Below are positions 8,172 through 16,300 of a stretch of 58,513 nucleotides of DNA, piece after piece. The notes beneath the pieces were generated by a model. The model made no database searches. It was not told where the DNA came from and saw nothing but the letters and a program-made list of their open reading frames with translations. This DNA comes from an uncultured Thalassotalea sp. Its GTDB lineage: Bacteria > Pseudomonadota > Gammaproteobacteria > Enterobacterales > Alteromonadaceae. The stretch spans positions 1 through 58,513 of the forward strand of contig CANMZP010000028.1 in NCBI GenBank assembly GCA_947502355.1. Direction: 5' to 3'. Position numbers and translations under genes: made by a program. Positions within the stretch are counted from its first letter, which is position 1, and the number at the start of each line of letters is the position of its first letter.

Positions 8172-9779
8172 GTGGCTAAAATTTTAAGTAAAGTGAATAC
8201 CCGCAGCCAGGAATATGCAGACAACGCGCAGCATATGCAGGCTCAGGTAGATGATTTAGTGCTAAAGCTGGATACGCTTAAGCAAGGTGGCGGCGAAGCA
8301 AGTCAAACTCGACATGTTAACCGTGGCAAATTATTGCCAAGAGATAGGGTGCAGCAATTATTAGACCCTGGAACCGCATTTTTAGAGCTGTCACAATTGG
8401 CCGCCTTTAATGTATATGACGATGATGTGCCTTGTGCCGGTATTATTACCGGTATTGGCCGGGTTTCAGGTATTGAATGCGTTATTGTTGCCAATGATGC
8501 CACAGTAAAAGGCGGTACCTACTACCCTCTTACGGTAAAAAAACATCTGCGAGCACAAGCCATTGCAGAGGAAAATAACTTACCGTGTATTTACCTCGTG
8601 GACTCCGGTGGTGCCAACTTACCAAACCAAGATGATGTGTTTCCTGACAAAGAACATTTTGGCCGAATTTTCTTTAATCAAGCCCGAATGTCAGCGCAAA
8701 GCATTCCACAAATTGCCATCGTTATGGGGTCGTGTACGGCCGGTGGTGCTTATGTGCCAGCGATGGCAGATGAGTCTATTATTGTTAAAGAGCAAGGCAC
8801 CATATTTTTAGCCGGTCCTCCCCTGGTAAAAGCGGCGACGGGTGAAGTGGTTAGCGCTGAAGAACTCGGTGGTGCAGATGTACATTGTCGAACTTCGGGT
8901 GTGGCGGATCATTATGCGCAAAACGATCACCACGCTTTAAGCTTAGCCCGACAGGCAGTTGCGAATTTAAACCGAATCAAGCCCGTCCAGTTAAATTATC
9001 AAACCGTTAGCGAACCCGAATATGATAGTCAGGAAATTTACGGCATCATCCCCAAAGATCCTCGCCAACCTTATGATGTAAAAGAAATTATTGCCCGTAT
9101 CGTCGATGGCAGTAACTTCGATGAATTTAAGGCATTATATGGCACCACATTGGTTTGTGGTTTTGCCGCCATTCATGGTTACCCGGTTGGCATCGTTGCC
9201 AATAACGGCATTTTATTTGGTGAGTCGGCCGAGAAAGGTGCACACTTTGTCGAGCTTTGTGCCCAACGAAATATCCCATTGGTGTTTTTACAAAACATTA
9301 ATGGCTTTATGGTGGGTAAACAATACGAAGCGGGTGGCATTGCAAAACACGGCGCTAAAATGGTCAATGCGGTAGCTTGTGCAAATGTGCCTAAATTCAC
9401 GGTGTTAATTGGTGGCAGTTTTGGTGCCGGTAACTATGGTATGTGTGGTCGCGCTTACGATCCAAGGTTTTTATTTATGTGGCCTAATGCCCGTATCTCA
9501 GTAATGGGTGGTGAGCAAGCGGCTGGTGTTTTAAGCCAAGTTAAAGCCGATCAAAAAGCGAAAAAAGGTGAAGCTTGGACTGATGAACAACAACAAGCCT
9601 TCAAACAGCCGATTATAGATAAATACGAAGAGCAAGGTCACCCATATTATGCCTCGGCACGCTTGTGGGATGACGGCGTTATTGACCCTCGAGATACGCG
9701 TCAAGTGCTTGGTTTGGCTATTTCCGCTTCATTAAACAAGAAAATCGAAGAAACACGCTTCGGTATATTCCGCATGTAG
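8172..9779 (+). CDS. liuB: Methylcrotonyl-CoA carboxylase, carboxyltransferase (beta) subunit
   Basis: Transfers the carboxyl group from biotin (carried by LiuD) to 3-methylcrotonyl-CoA, giving 3-methylglutaconyl-CoA. The 535-aa protein has the two crotonase-like carboxyltransferase domains. Glycine-rich segments include [13 protein letters not shown] and [16 protein letters not shown], and [13 protein letters not shown] is typical of acyl-CoA carboxylases. It starts with GTG preceded by CAGGTAA. The 35-bp gap to liuA and 9-bp gap to liuC indicate one operon. Confidence 0.95.
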   Translation: MAKILSKVNTRSQEYADNAQHMQAQVDDLVLKLDTLKQGGGEASQTRHVNRGKLLPRDRVQQLLDPGTAFLELSQLAAFNVYDDDVPCAGIITGIGRVSGIECVIVANDATVKGGTYYPLTVKKHLRAQAIAEENNLPCIYLVDSGGANLPNQDDVFPDKEHFGRIFFNQARMSAQSIPQIAIVMGSCTAGGAYVPAMADESIIVKEQGTIFLAGPPLVKAATGEVVSAEELGGADVHCRTSGVADHYAQNDHHALSLARQAVANLNRIKPVQLNYQTVSEPEYDSQEIYGIIPKDPRQPYDVKEIIARIVDGSNFDEFKALYGTTLVCGFAAIHGYPVGIVANNGILFGESAEKGAHFVELCAQRNIPLVFLQNINGFMVGKQYEAGGIAKHGAKMVNAVACANVPKFTVLIGGSFGAGNYGMCGRAYDPRFLFMWPNARISVMGGEQAAGVLSQVKADQKAKKGEAWTDEQQQAFKQPIIDKYEEQGHPYYASARLWDDGVIDPRDTRQVLGLAISASLNKKIEETRFGIFRM

Positions 9780-9788
9780 GGCCAGAGA

Positions 9789-10649
9789 ATGACCATCGAA
9801 AATAATGTTCAAGATAAACAACAAACATCTGAGCCAGCACAAGAGCAAGAGCAAGCGGTATTATTTCATGTTGATGAGCAGCACGTTGCGCACGTCATTT
9901 TAAATAATCCACAAAAGCACAATGCCTTTGATGATCAGATTATCAGCCAATTATGCGACTTATTCGAGCAAATTAACCAAACCAACACAATTCGAGCCAT
10001 GGTGTTGTCTTCTACAGGGAAAAGTTTCTCTGCAGGGGCCAATTTAGCCTGGATGAAGCGCATGGCCAGTTATTCTTTTGAAGATAACCTGAAAGATGCC
10101 AATGGCTTAGCACTGATGTTAAATCTACTAAACAACTTAAATGTGCCAACAATTGCGAAAGTACAGGGTGCGGCATTTGGCGGTGCGGTTGGTCTAGTCA
10201 GTTGTTGCGATATCGCCATTGCCAGTGAAAAAGCATCTTTTTGCTTAAGTGAAGTAAAGCTTGGGTTAATTCCTGCCACTATCAGCCCTTATGTCATTAA
10301 TGCCATGGGCGAAAGAGCATGTCGTCGTTATTTCCTAACCGCAGAGCGGTTTAGCAGTGAAACGGCAGCGCGCCTTGGCCTTGTGAATGAAGTATGCAGC
10401 AATGATGAACTAGACAATACGGTAAACAAGATACTTAAAGGGTTACTAAAAAATGGCCCTCAGGCTGTAAGTCAGGCTAAGTCATTGATTCAAGATGTCT
10501 GTTATAAGCAAAATGATGAAGAATTACGAGAAGATACCAGTCATCGTATTGCCCAAATTAGAGTATCAAAAGAAGGTCAGGAAGGGCTAACCGCCTTTTT
10601 CGAAAACCGCATGCCAAATTGGCAAAAAAGCGTCAACAAAGAGTCATAG
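9789..10649 (+). CDS. liuC: 3-methylglutaconyl-CoA hydratase
   Basis: Crotonase-family enzyme (286 aa) that hydrates 3-methylglutaconyl-CoA to HMG-CoA between the carboxylase and lyase steps. It has the SAGANLAWMKRM oxyanion segment and AAFGGAVGLVSCCDIAIAS, with KLGLIPATISPYV carrying the active-site region. The N-terminus has an extra Gln/Glu-rich stretch of about 25 residues before the conserved fold, which may be partly untranslated or simply a tail. It sits between liuB and liuD with gaps of about 9 bp on both sides. Confidence 0.92.
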   Translation: MTIENNVQDKQQTSEPAQEQEQAVLFHVDEQHVAHVILNNPQKHNAFDDQIISQLCDLFEQINQTNTIRAMVLSSTGKSFSAGANLAWMKRMASYSFEDNLKDANGLALMLNLLNNLNVPTIAKVQGAAFGGAVGLVSCCDIAIASEKASFCLSEVKLGLIPATISPYVINAMGERACRRYFLTAERFSSETAARLGLVNEVCSNDELDNTVNKILKGLLKNGPQAVSQAKSLIQDVCYKQNDEELREDTSHRIAQIRVSKEGQEGLTAFFENRMPNWQKSVNKES

Positions 10650-10658
10650 GAAGAGCGC

Positions 10659-12668
10659 ATGTTTAGTAAAATATTAATTGCAAACCGCGGCGAAATCGCC
10701 TGCAGAGTGATAAAAACAGCTCGTAAAATGGGAATATCAACCGTTGCGGTATATTCAGATGCCGATGCCAATGCCTTACATGTCACCATGGCAGATGAAG
10801 CCATTTACTTAGGCCCTTCGGCCTCAAAAGAAAGTTATTTAGTTGCCGAGAAAGTGATTAATGCGGCTCTGAAAACAGGTGCTCAAGCCATTCACCCTGG
10901 TTATGGGTTTCTATCCGAAAACGCTGAGTTTTGCCGAATGTGTGCCGACAACAACATTGTCTTTATTGGCCCGCCGGTGGGTGCCATTGAAGCCATGGGG
11001 TCAAAGTCAGCAGCCAAAACCATAATGGAAAAAGCCAATGTGCCACTTGTTCCTGGCTATCATGGTGATGACCAATCGCCAATAATTATTAAGCAAGCGG
11101 CAGATGATATGGGTTACCCAGTATTGCTTAAAGCCGCTGCTGGTGGTGGCGGTAAAGGCATGCGTCAAGTATGGTCTGAAAATGAGTTTGATGAAGCTCT
11201 CGCTGGAGCGAAACGTGAATCCTTGTCATCATTTGGCGATGACCATATGTTAGTTGAAAAATACTTAACCAAACCTCGTCACGTTGAAATTCAGGTATTT
11301 TGCGATAATTTTGGCAACGCTGTGTATTTATTTGAGCGTGATTGTTCGGTGCAACGTCGTCATCAAAAAGTTATTGAAGAAGCGCCAGCACCGGGCATGA
11401 GTGAAGCATTGCGTGCGCAAATGGGCGAGTCAGCAATTAAATCAGCTCAAGCCATCGGTTATCAAGGTGCAGGTACGGTAGAATTTTTACTTGATGAAGA
11501 TGGCTCATTCTACTTCATGGAAATGAATACCCGCTTACAAGTAGAACATCCGGTAACGGAAATGATTTCAGGTCAAGACTTGGTTGAATGGCAATTGCGT
11601 GTTGCCAGCAATGAACCATTACCTTGCGCACAAGATGAATTAAAAATTAACGGCCACGCTTTTGAAGCCCGCATCTACGCCGAAGATCCCAATAATGACT
11701 TTTTGCCGGCTACAGGGAAACTCACCTACTTATTACCACCACAAGAGAGTGAGCATGTGCGCGTTGACACAGGAGTTCGCCAAGGCGATGAAGTTAGCGT
11801 ATTTTATGATCCGATGATTGCTAAGTTAATTGTTTGGGATGAAAATCGTGAAAAAGCGCTGCAACGTTTAAGCAAGTCACTCATGGAATACCGTGTTAAA
11901 GGGGTTACGACCAACATTGATTTCCTTTACAACCTTGCCTCTGCACAACCGTTTAAAAATGCTGAGCTTGATACCGGGTTTATTGAAAAGCATCAGGATT
12001 TATTATTCCCGGATACAACCGTAGACCTTAAAGAAAAGCTGCCTATTTGTGCTTTGTACTTAGTATTAAAACAAGCTCAAGATGCAGCAAACGCCGCTAA
12101 ACATTCCAATGACCCTAACTCCCCGTGGCACACGACTAATGCATGGCGAGCTAATGAAGGCAATGTCCACCGTTTTGAGGTTGTATGTAATGAACAAACT
12201 CACTGCGTTGAAGTATCCCAAATTCAACGTAGCAATGAAACGCACTATCAAGTCAAAGCATTAGGTATCACTCGACAGTGTCAGGGACACATCATTAATG
12301 ACCAGTTATTTGCCGTTGTTGATGGCCACCGCATGACCGCTACCATTGCCGATAATCAGCAGCAATATAGCCTGTTCAGCCAAGATGGGGTAACCCACTT
12401 TAGCAAAGTCGACTATGCTCAAGCTCAACAAGATGAAGACAGTAATGAGAATGCGTTAACCGCACCAATGAACGGCACCATTATTGACTTATTGGTTGAC
12501 GCCGAGCAAGCGGTCGAAAAAGATCAACCACTGTTGATCATGGAAGCGATGAAAATGGAACATACCATTCGTGCCCCGCAAGCGGGTATTGTGAATGAAT
12601 TCTATTATCAAGCGGGTGATTTAGTTGATGGTGGTAGCGTGTTGCTCGACTTTAAAGGAGATGCGTAA
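10659..12668 (+). CDS. liuD: Methylcrotonyl-CoA carboxylase, biotin carboxylase/carrier (alpha) subunit
   Basis: ATP-dependent carboxylation of biotin for LiuB. The 669-aa protein begins with a biotin carboxylase domain (FSKILIANRGEIACRV, HPGYGFLSEN, the glycine loop AAGGGGKGMR, MEMNTRLQVEHPVTE). A middle region follows, then the biotinyl domain with MEAMKM, in which K632 is the biotinylation site. It lies 9 bp after liuC and 3 bp before liuE. LiuB and LiuD together make the complete carboxylase. Confidence 0.95.
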   Translation: MFSKILIANRGEIACRVIKTARKMGISTVAVYSDADANALHVTMADEAIYLGPSASKESYLVAEKVINAALKTGAQAIHPGYGFLSENAEFCRMCADNNIVFIGPPVGAIEAMGSKSAAKTIMEKANVPLVPGYHGDDQSPIIIKQAADDMGYPVLLKAAAGGGGKGMRQVWSENEFDEALAGAKRESLSSFGDDHMLVEKYLTKPRHVEIQVFCDNFGNAVYLFERDCSVQRRHQKVIEEAPAPGMSEALRAQMGESAIKSAQAIGYQGAGTVEFLLDEDGSFYFMEMNTRLQVEHPVTEMISGQDLVEWQLRVASNEPLPCAQDELKINGHAFEARIYAEDPNNDFLPATGKLTYLLPPQESEHVRVDTGVRQGDEVSVFYDPMIAKLIVWDENREKALQRLSKSLMEYRVKGVTTNIDFLYNLASAQPFKNAELDTGFIEKHQDLLFPDTTVDLKEKLPICALYLVLKQAQDAANAAKHSNDPNSPWHTTNAWRANEGNVHRFEVVCNEQTHCVEVSQIQRSNETHYQVKALGITRQCQGHIINDQLFAVVDGHRMTATIADNQQQYSLFSQDGVTHFSKVDYAQAQQDEDSNENALTAPMNGTIIDLLVDAEQAVEKDQPLLIMEAMKMEHTIRAPQAGIVNEFYYQAGDLVDGGSVLLDFKGDA

Positions 12669-12671
12669 GCA

Positions 12672-13601
12672 ATGGACCCAGTGTTAACGTCAATTTCTAA
12701 CAACTTCCCCACTAAGGTTAAGCTTTTTGAAGTGGGTGCCCGAGATGGCTTGCAAAATGAATCAACCCTTATTTCAGCCGAAGATAAAATTGCGTTAATT
12801 GAGCAATTGGTTGATGCGGGGTTACCCATTGTTGAGTGCGGCAGTTTTGTCTCTCCTAAATGGGTACCACAAATGGCCACGTCAAAAGACGTTTTTGCCA
12901 ACATAAAACGTCAACCTGGCATTACCTATTCGGCATTAACGCCAAATATGAAAGGCTTTGAGCAAGCCCTAGATGCGGGGGCTGATGAAGTGGCAATTTT
13001 TACCGGTGCCTCAGAAAGCTTTTGCCAAAAAAATATCAATTGTTCCATTAATGAGTCTATTGAACGGTTTTTGCCCATCATGGCCGCCGCCAAAACGCAT
13101 AACATCAAAGTTCGTGGTTATGTATCCTGCGTGGTGGGTTGCCCATATGAAGGATTTATTGAGCCAGAAGTGGTGGCAAAAGTGGCCAAAAAATTATTGG
13201 ACATTGGCTGTTATGAAGTATCTTTGGGCGATACCATCGGTGTTGGTACCGTAAAGTCGGTTCGTGATATGCTGCTTGCCGTAAACCGGCACGTACCGAT
13301 GAATAAAATTGCCGTGCATTTTCACGACACCTATGGTCAAGCTCTTGCTAATATTTATGGTGCGTTAAGTATGGGCGTGCATATTATCGATACAGCAGTA
13401 GCCGGTTTGGGTGGCTGTCCCTATGCCGATGGAGCATCAGGTAACGTTGCAACCGAAGATGTCGTATATATGTTAAATGGCTTAGGCATTGAGCATGGTA
13501 TTAATCTCGATAAATTGGCCCAAGCAGGTTGGTTTATCAGTGATCTATTGCAAAAAAAACCAACCTCTAAAGTATCTAACGCTTTGCGCAGTAAGCAATA
13601 A
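12672..13601 (+). CDS. liuE: Hydroxymethylglutaryl-CoA lyase
   Basis: Last step of leucine breakdown, splitting HMG-CoA into acetyl-CoA and acetoacetate. The 309-aa TIM-barrel protein has [10 protein letters not shown], which holds the catalytic Arg-Asp pair. [12 protein letters not shown] has metal-binding His residues, and the signature [14 protein letters not shown] holds the active-site Cys. It ends the operon. No acetoacetate-activating gene follows, so acetoacetate must be handled elsewhere, with the thiolase of the facing operon as a plausible last step. Confidence 0.95.
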   Translation: MDPVLTSISNNFPTKVKLFEVGARDGLQNESTLISAEDKIALIEQLVDAGLPIVECGSFVSPKWVPQMATSKDVFANIKRQPGITYSALTPNMKGFEQALDAGADEVAIFTGASESFCQKNINCSINESIERFLPIMAAAKTHNIKVRGYVSCVVGCPYEGFIEPEVVAKVAKKLLDIGCYEVSLGDTIGVGTVKSVRDMLLAVNRHVPMNKIAVHFHDTYGQALANIYGALSMGVHIIDTAVAGLGGCPYADGASGNVATEDVVYMLNGLGIEHGINLDKLAQAGWFISDLLQKKPTSKVSNALRSKQ

Positions 13602-13608
13602 TTAAATG

Positions 13609-13646
13609 GGTGGTTTAATTAATATGAAAAGGTTAATTAAACTACC
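13609..13646 (+). terminator. Inverted repeat after liuE, possible terminator
   Basis: Arms of 14 bp (GGTGGTTTAATTAA and its complement, one mismatch) are separated by 10 nt, just past the liuE stop. There is no long T run after the stem, so intrinsic termination is uncertain. Confidence 0.5.
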
Positions 13647-13717
13647 TGCCCGCCTTTACAGATCTAGGTTTGTGCAACATTATTAATATATAACAAGAAC
13701 CGTTTTGTATATGAATA

Positions 13718-14890
13718 ATGGCTGCCCAAAAAGTTAAAAATTACGATAAAAAAAGTTATAAAGGCTGCAAAACCGCATTACTATTAACCGGTGGTGGGGC
13801 GAGTGCGGCCTATCAAGTTGGCGTATTAAAAGCCATTGCCCAGTTTATGCCACGTAATCACGGCATCCCCTTCCCCATTATTTCAGGCACCTCTGCTGGT
13901 GCAATCAATGCAACAGCCATTGCCTGTTATGCTTCGTGTTTTCATTTAGGGGTTCGAAAATTAGAATATGTCTGGAAAAACCTGCATATTCACAATATTT
14001 ATCACAGCCACTCAAGAAAAGTATTTGGGCACATAATCAAAGGTTTATTTGCCAGTTTCCAAGCGGGTTATGCACCAAAGAATGCCGTTAGCTTACTTAA
14101 TAATGAGCCACTAAGAGGTTTGCTTAATCAAGTAGTTAACTTTAAACGTATTGATGCCAATATAATAAATGGCTATTTATCTTCAATTGCGGTCACAGGA
14201 TCTTGCTACTCGACAGGCGATTCCATCAGTTTTTACCAAGCGGATAAATCCATAGAGCCATGGCAAAGATCAAAACGGCGAGGTGTACAAACCCAACTCA
14301 ATACCGAGCACTTGATGGCGTCTTCTGCTATCCCGTTAATTTTTCCGAGTGTAAAAATACAGCAAGAGCACTTCGGCGATGGTTCGGTAAATCAGTTATC
14401 CCCATTAAGCACACCAATCCACCTTGGCGCTGAGCGGGTATTTATTATAGGTGTCGAACAACCTCAACAGCAAATTCATCACGCCGTAGACTTTCACCAG
14501 CCCCCATCAATGGCATCGATTACCGGTCACTTAATGGATGGCGTCTTTAGTGAAGCTCTGAGCAGTGACTTAGAACGATTGAACCGCATCAATAGCACTT
14601 TAGCGCTTATTAATGATGATAAAAGTAAATCAGCTGTTGGCTTGCGAAATGTGGACAGTTTTGTACTAAACCCCAGTGAGAACTTTCACGTTATTGCCAA
14701 CAAATATTTCGATGATATCACTTGGCCAATTCAGTTTATCTTAAGAATGATGGGGGTTAAAAAGGATAGTGAAACGACCTTAACGTCGTATATTTTGTTT
14801 GAACAAAATTATTGTAAAGAGCTTATGGACGTAGGCTTTAAAGATGCAATGGAACAAGAACAAAAAATACGCGACTTCTTGAATATTTAA
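13718..14890 (+). CDS. Patatin-like phospholipase family protein
   Basis: Predicted Ser-Asp dyad acyl hydrolase of 390 aa. The oxyanion glycine motif is TGGGASAAYQVG (24-35). The nucleophile elbow is GTSAG with S59. The catalytic Asp is D221 in FGDGSVNQ, giving all patatin core features. There is no signal peptide, and Lys-rich N-terminal residues suggest a cytoplasmic or membrane-peripheral enzyme. It lies 116 bp after liuE behind an inverted repeat, so it is probably a separate unit. The ATG chosen is the only one that reads into the frame; an ATG 7 bp upstream runs into a stop. The substrate is unknown. Confidence 0.88.
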   Translation: MAAQKVKNYDKKSYKGCKTALLLTGGGASAAYQVGVLKAIAQFMPRNHGIPFPIISGTSAGAINATAIACYASCFHLGVRKLEYVWKNLHIHNIYHSHSRKVFGHIIKGLFASFQAGYAPKNAVSLLNNEPLRGLLNQVVNFKRIDANIINGYLSSIAVTGSCYSTGDSISFYQADKSIEPWQRSKRRGVQTQLNTEHLMASSAIPLIFPSVKIQQEHFGDGSVNQLSPLSTPIHLGAERVFIIGVEQPQQQIHHAVDFHQPPSMASITGHLMDGVFSEALSSDLERLNRINSTLALINDDKSKSAVGLRNVDSFVLNPSENFHVIANKYFDDITWPIQFILRMMGVKKDSETTLTSYILFEQNYCKELMDVGFKDAMEQEQKIRDFLNI

Positions 14891-14948
14891 GTGTTTTGCG
14901 TTACCTTACTGCCGAAATTTATTCCCTTTAAGAAAACACTGTACAAAT

Positions 14949-15506
14949 ATGAAATCAACGCGCATTTATGGCTTCACTCTTATTGAATTAGTGATCACTA
15001 TTGTGATCCTAAGTATTCTTGCCGTTACTGTTGCCCCTAAGTTTATTGATTTAAAAAATGACAGTAAAACAGCCGTTCTTCAGGGAGTTGGCGCGGCGAT
15101 GAATAGTGGTCTGCAACTCGTTCACAACAAAGCCGTTATTGAAAATCAACTGGGTCCGCAAACATCAACACCTGCACCTAAAGTGACCATTGCAGGCGTC
15201 GATATTCCATTACACAATGGGTACCCTGCTGTAAATGGTAATGATTCATTCGTTGAAGTAAATGCGCAAATAAGGGCTTGGATTGATATTGACATGGTTG
15301 ACAGAAACACCATGGATTCTGACCCTTCCTATACCGTCGCTCGCTTCTTTTCGGATAAATCGTCAGACAAAAATATTTTACATATCTTCTTTGGCGAAGA
15401 TTACCCAGATAAAAGCGGCACGTTTAAGTGTCGAGTTCAATATACCAACGACCCTAAAAGCAACGGACAATTACCGGTAGTAGAAATTTTCACCGATGCC
15501 TGTTAA
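14949..15506 (+). CDS. Orphan type IV prepilin-like protein A
   Basis: Prepilin of 185 aa. It has a short 8-residue leader ending in Gly, then FTLIELVITIVILSILA with Glu at +5, the class III cleavage and assembly signature for a prepilin peptidase such as PilD. The conserved early region APKFIDLKNDSK and a later QGVGAAMNSG...LVHNKAV resemble MSHA-type pilins. A Cys in FKCRVQY pairs in principle with the very last residue (Cys), forming a D-loop. No other pilus gene is nearby. A paralogue with the same ending lies near 53 kb. It is probably a minor pilin or pseudopilin. Confidence 0.82.
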   Translation: MKSTRIYGFTLIELVITIVILSILAVTVAPKFIDLKNDSKTAVLQGVGAAMNSGLQLVHNKAVIENQLGPQTSTPAPKVTIAGVDIPLHNGYPAVNGNDSFVEVNAQIRAWIDIDMVDRNTMDSDPSYTVARFFSDKSSDKNILHIFFGEDYPDKSGTFKCRVQYTNDPKSNGQLPVVEIFTDAC

Positions 15507-15531
15507 TTAAACCTTTATCTTGGTGTTAGCT

Positions 15532-15566
15532 GCTTTGTAGAAGCTCTTACATTTATTCTACAAAGC
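15532..15566. terminator. Hairpin downstream of prepilin A
   Basis: A perfect 11-bp stem (GCTTTGTAGAA and complement) with a 13-nt loop lies 26 bp past the stop. No T run follows directly, so it is a possible terminator or an RNA-stabilising hairpin. Confidence 0.45.
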
Positions 15567-15890
15567 AATCATCAATTCCACTCTTTTTGAGTCAATCGGT
15601 AGTAAAGCTAACGTTTATTATGAGCGGTTGCTTTGCCTCTAAGCTAACGTTAATTTTGGCCACCTATGGGTCGGTTTTAAGCGTAAAAACGCAGCTAAAA
15701 AGGGAGCCGTTGTGAAAATTGCTTGCACTCGCTTTTAGTATGTAACCTAAGACTTCGAAACAATTAATCAGGTCATTACGGCGAAGGCCGTAACCTCCTT
15801 TTGTAAAAGTCTGCCTATAAAGCAATACCCTAAATGCTCACATGCCGTTCAGGAGATTATGGCCTACGCCACAATGACGGTGTATTTTTA
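15567..15890. other. Non-coding stretch with small repeats
   Basis: No supportable gene. It contains two copies of AAGCTAACGTT about 38 bp apart and a perfect hairpin TTACGGC-GAAG-GCCGTAA (15776-15793). It leads into the 31-bp tandem array. It looks like repeat-derived intergenic DNA. Confidence 0.6.
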
Positions 15891-16137
15891 TTCATTATGC
15901 GTAACGTTCGGTGTGTTTTTACTTACTTTACGCAGCGTTCAGTATGCTTTTACTTACTATACGCAGCGTTCGGCGTGTTTTTACTTACTATGCGCAGCGT
16001 TCAGTGTGCTTTTACTAACTATACGCTGCGTTCAGTGTGTTTTTACTTACTATGCGCAGTGTTCAGTGTACTTTTACTTACTATGCGCAGTGTTCAGTGT
16101 ACTTTTACTTATTATGCACTCCGTTAAGTGCTTGTTT
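15891..16137. repeat. 31-bp tandem repeat array, about eight units
   Basis: About eight consecutive copies of a 31-bp unit of the form CGCAGCGTTCAGTGTGCTTT plus TTACTTACTAT and one variable base. Units differ by point changes and decay at both ends. Because 31 is not a multiple of three and the unit lacks stops, all three rightward frames stay open. This creates the artefactual Cys/Phe/Tyr/Leu-rich reading frames seen here. The array lies between prepilin A and the adhE terminator. Confidence 0.85.
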
Positions 16138-16232
16138 ATATTCTTTACAATCGTCCCCTTTGCGAAGGAAACAGCCTATGGCAGCCCTGCTCCTTCACCT
16201 CCATGTGATCGTAAGATAAGCCCCACATGTGC

Positions 16233-16269
16233 AAAAAAAAATCCCGGTACTTTCGGTACCGGGATTTTT
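16233..16269. terminator. Strong bidirectional terminator below adhE
   Basis: A perfect 10-bp stem ATCCCGGTAC / GTACCGGGAT with a 5-nt loop is flanked by an A run on the left and a T run on the right. For leftward adhE transcription the stem is followed by about nine T. It also stops rightward readthrough out of the repeat array. Confidence 0.9.
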
Positions 16270-16300
16270 AAGTATTTCTTAAAAGATTAAGTAAGCTGAA

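Noticed and set aside
15834-16290. Three overlapping rightward reading frames of 60-143 codons rich in Cys, Phe, Tyr and Leu
   Set aside because: They are a by-product of a 31-bp stop-free tandem repeat. The same peptide appears in every frame, there is no ribosome-binding site, and one frame runs into the adhE terminator hairpin.
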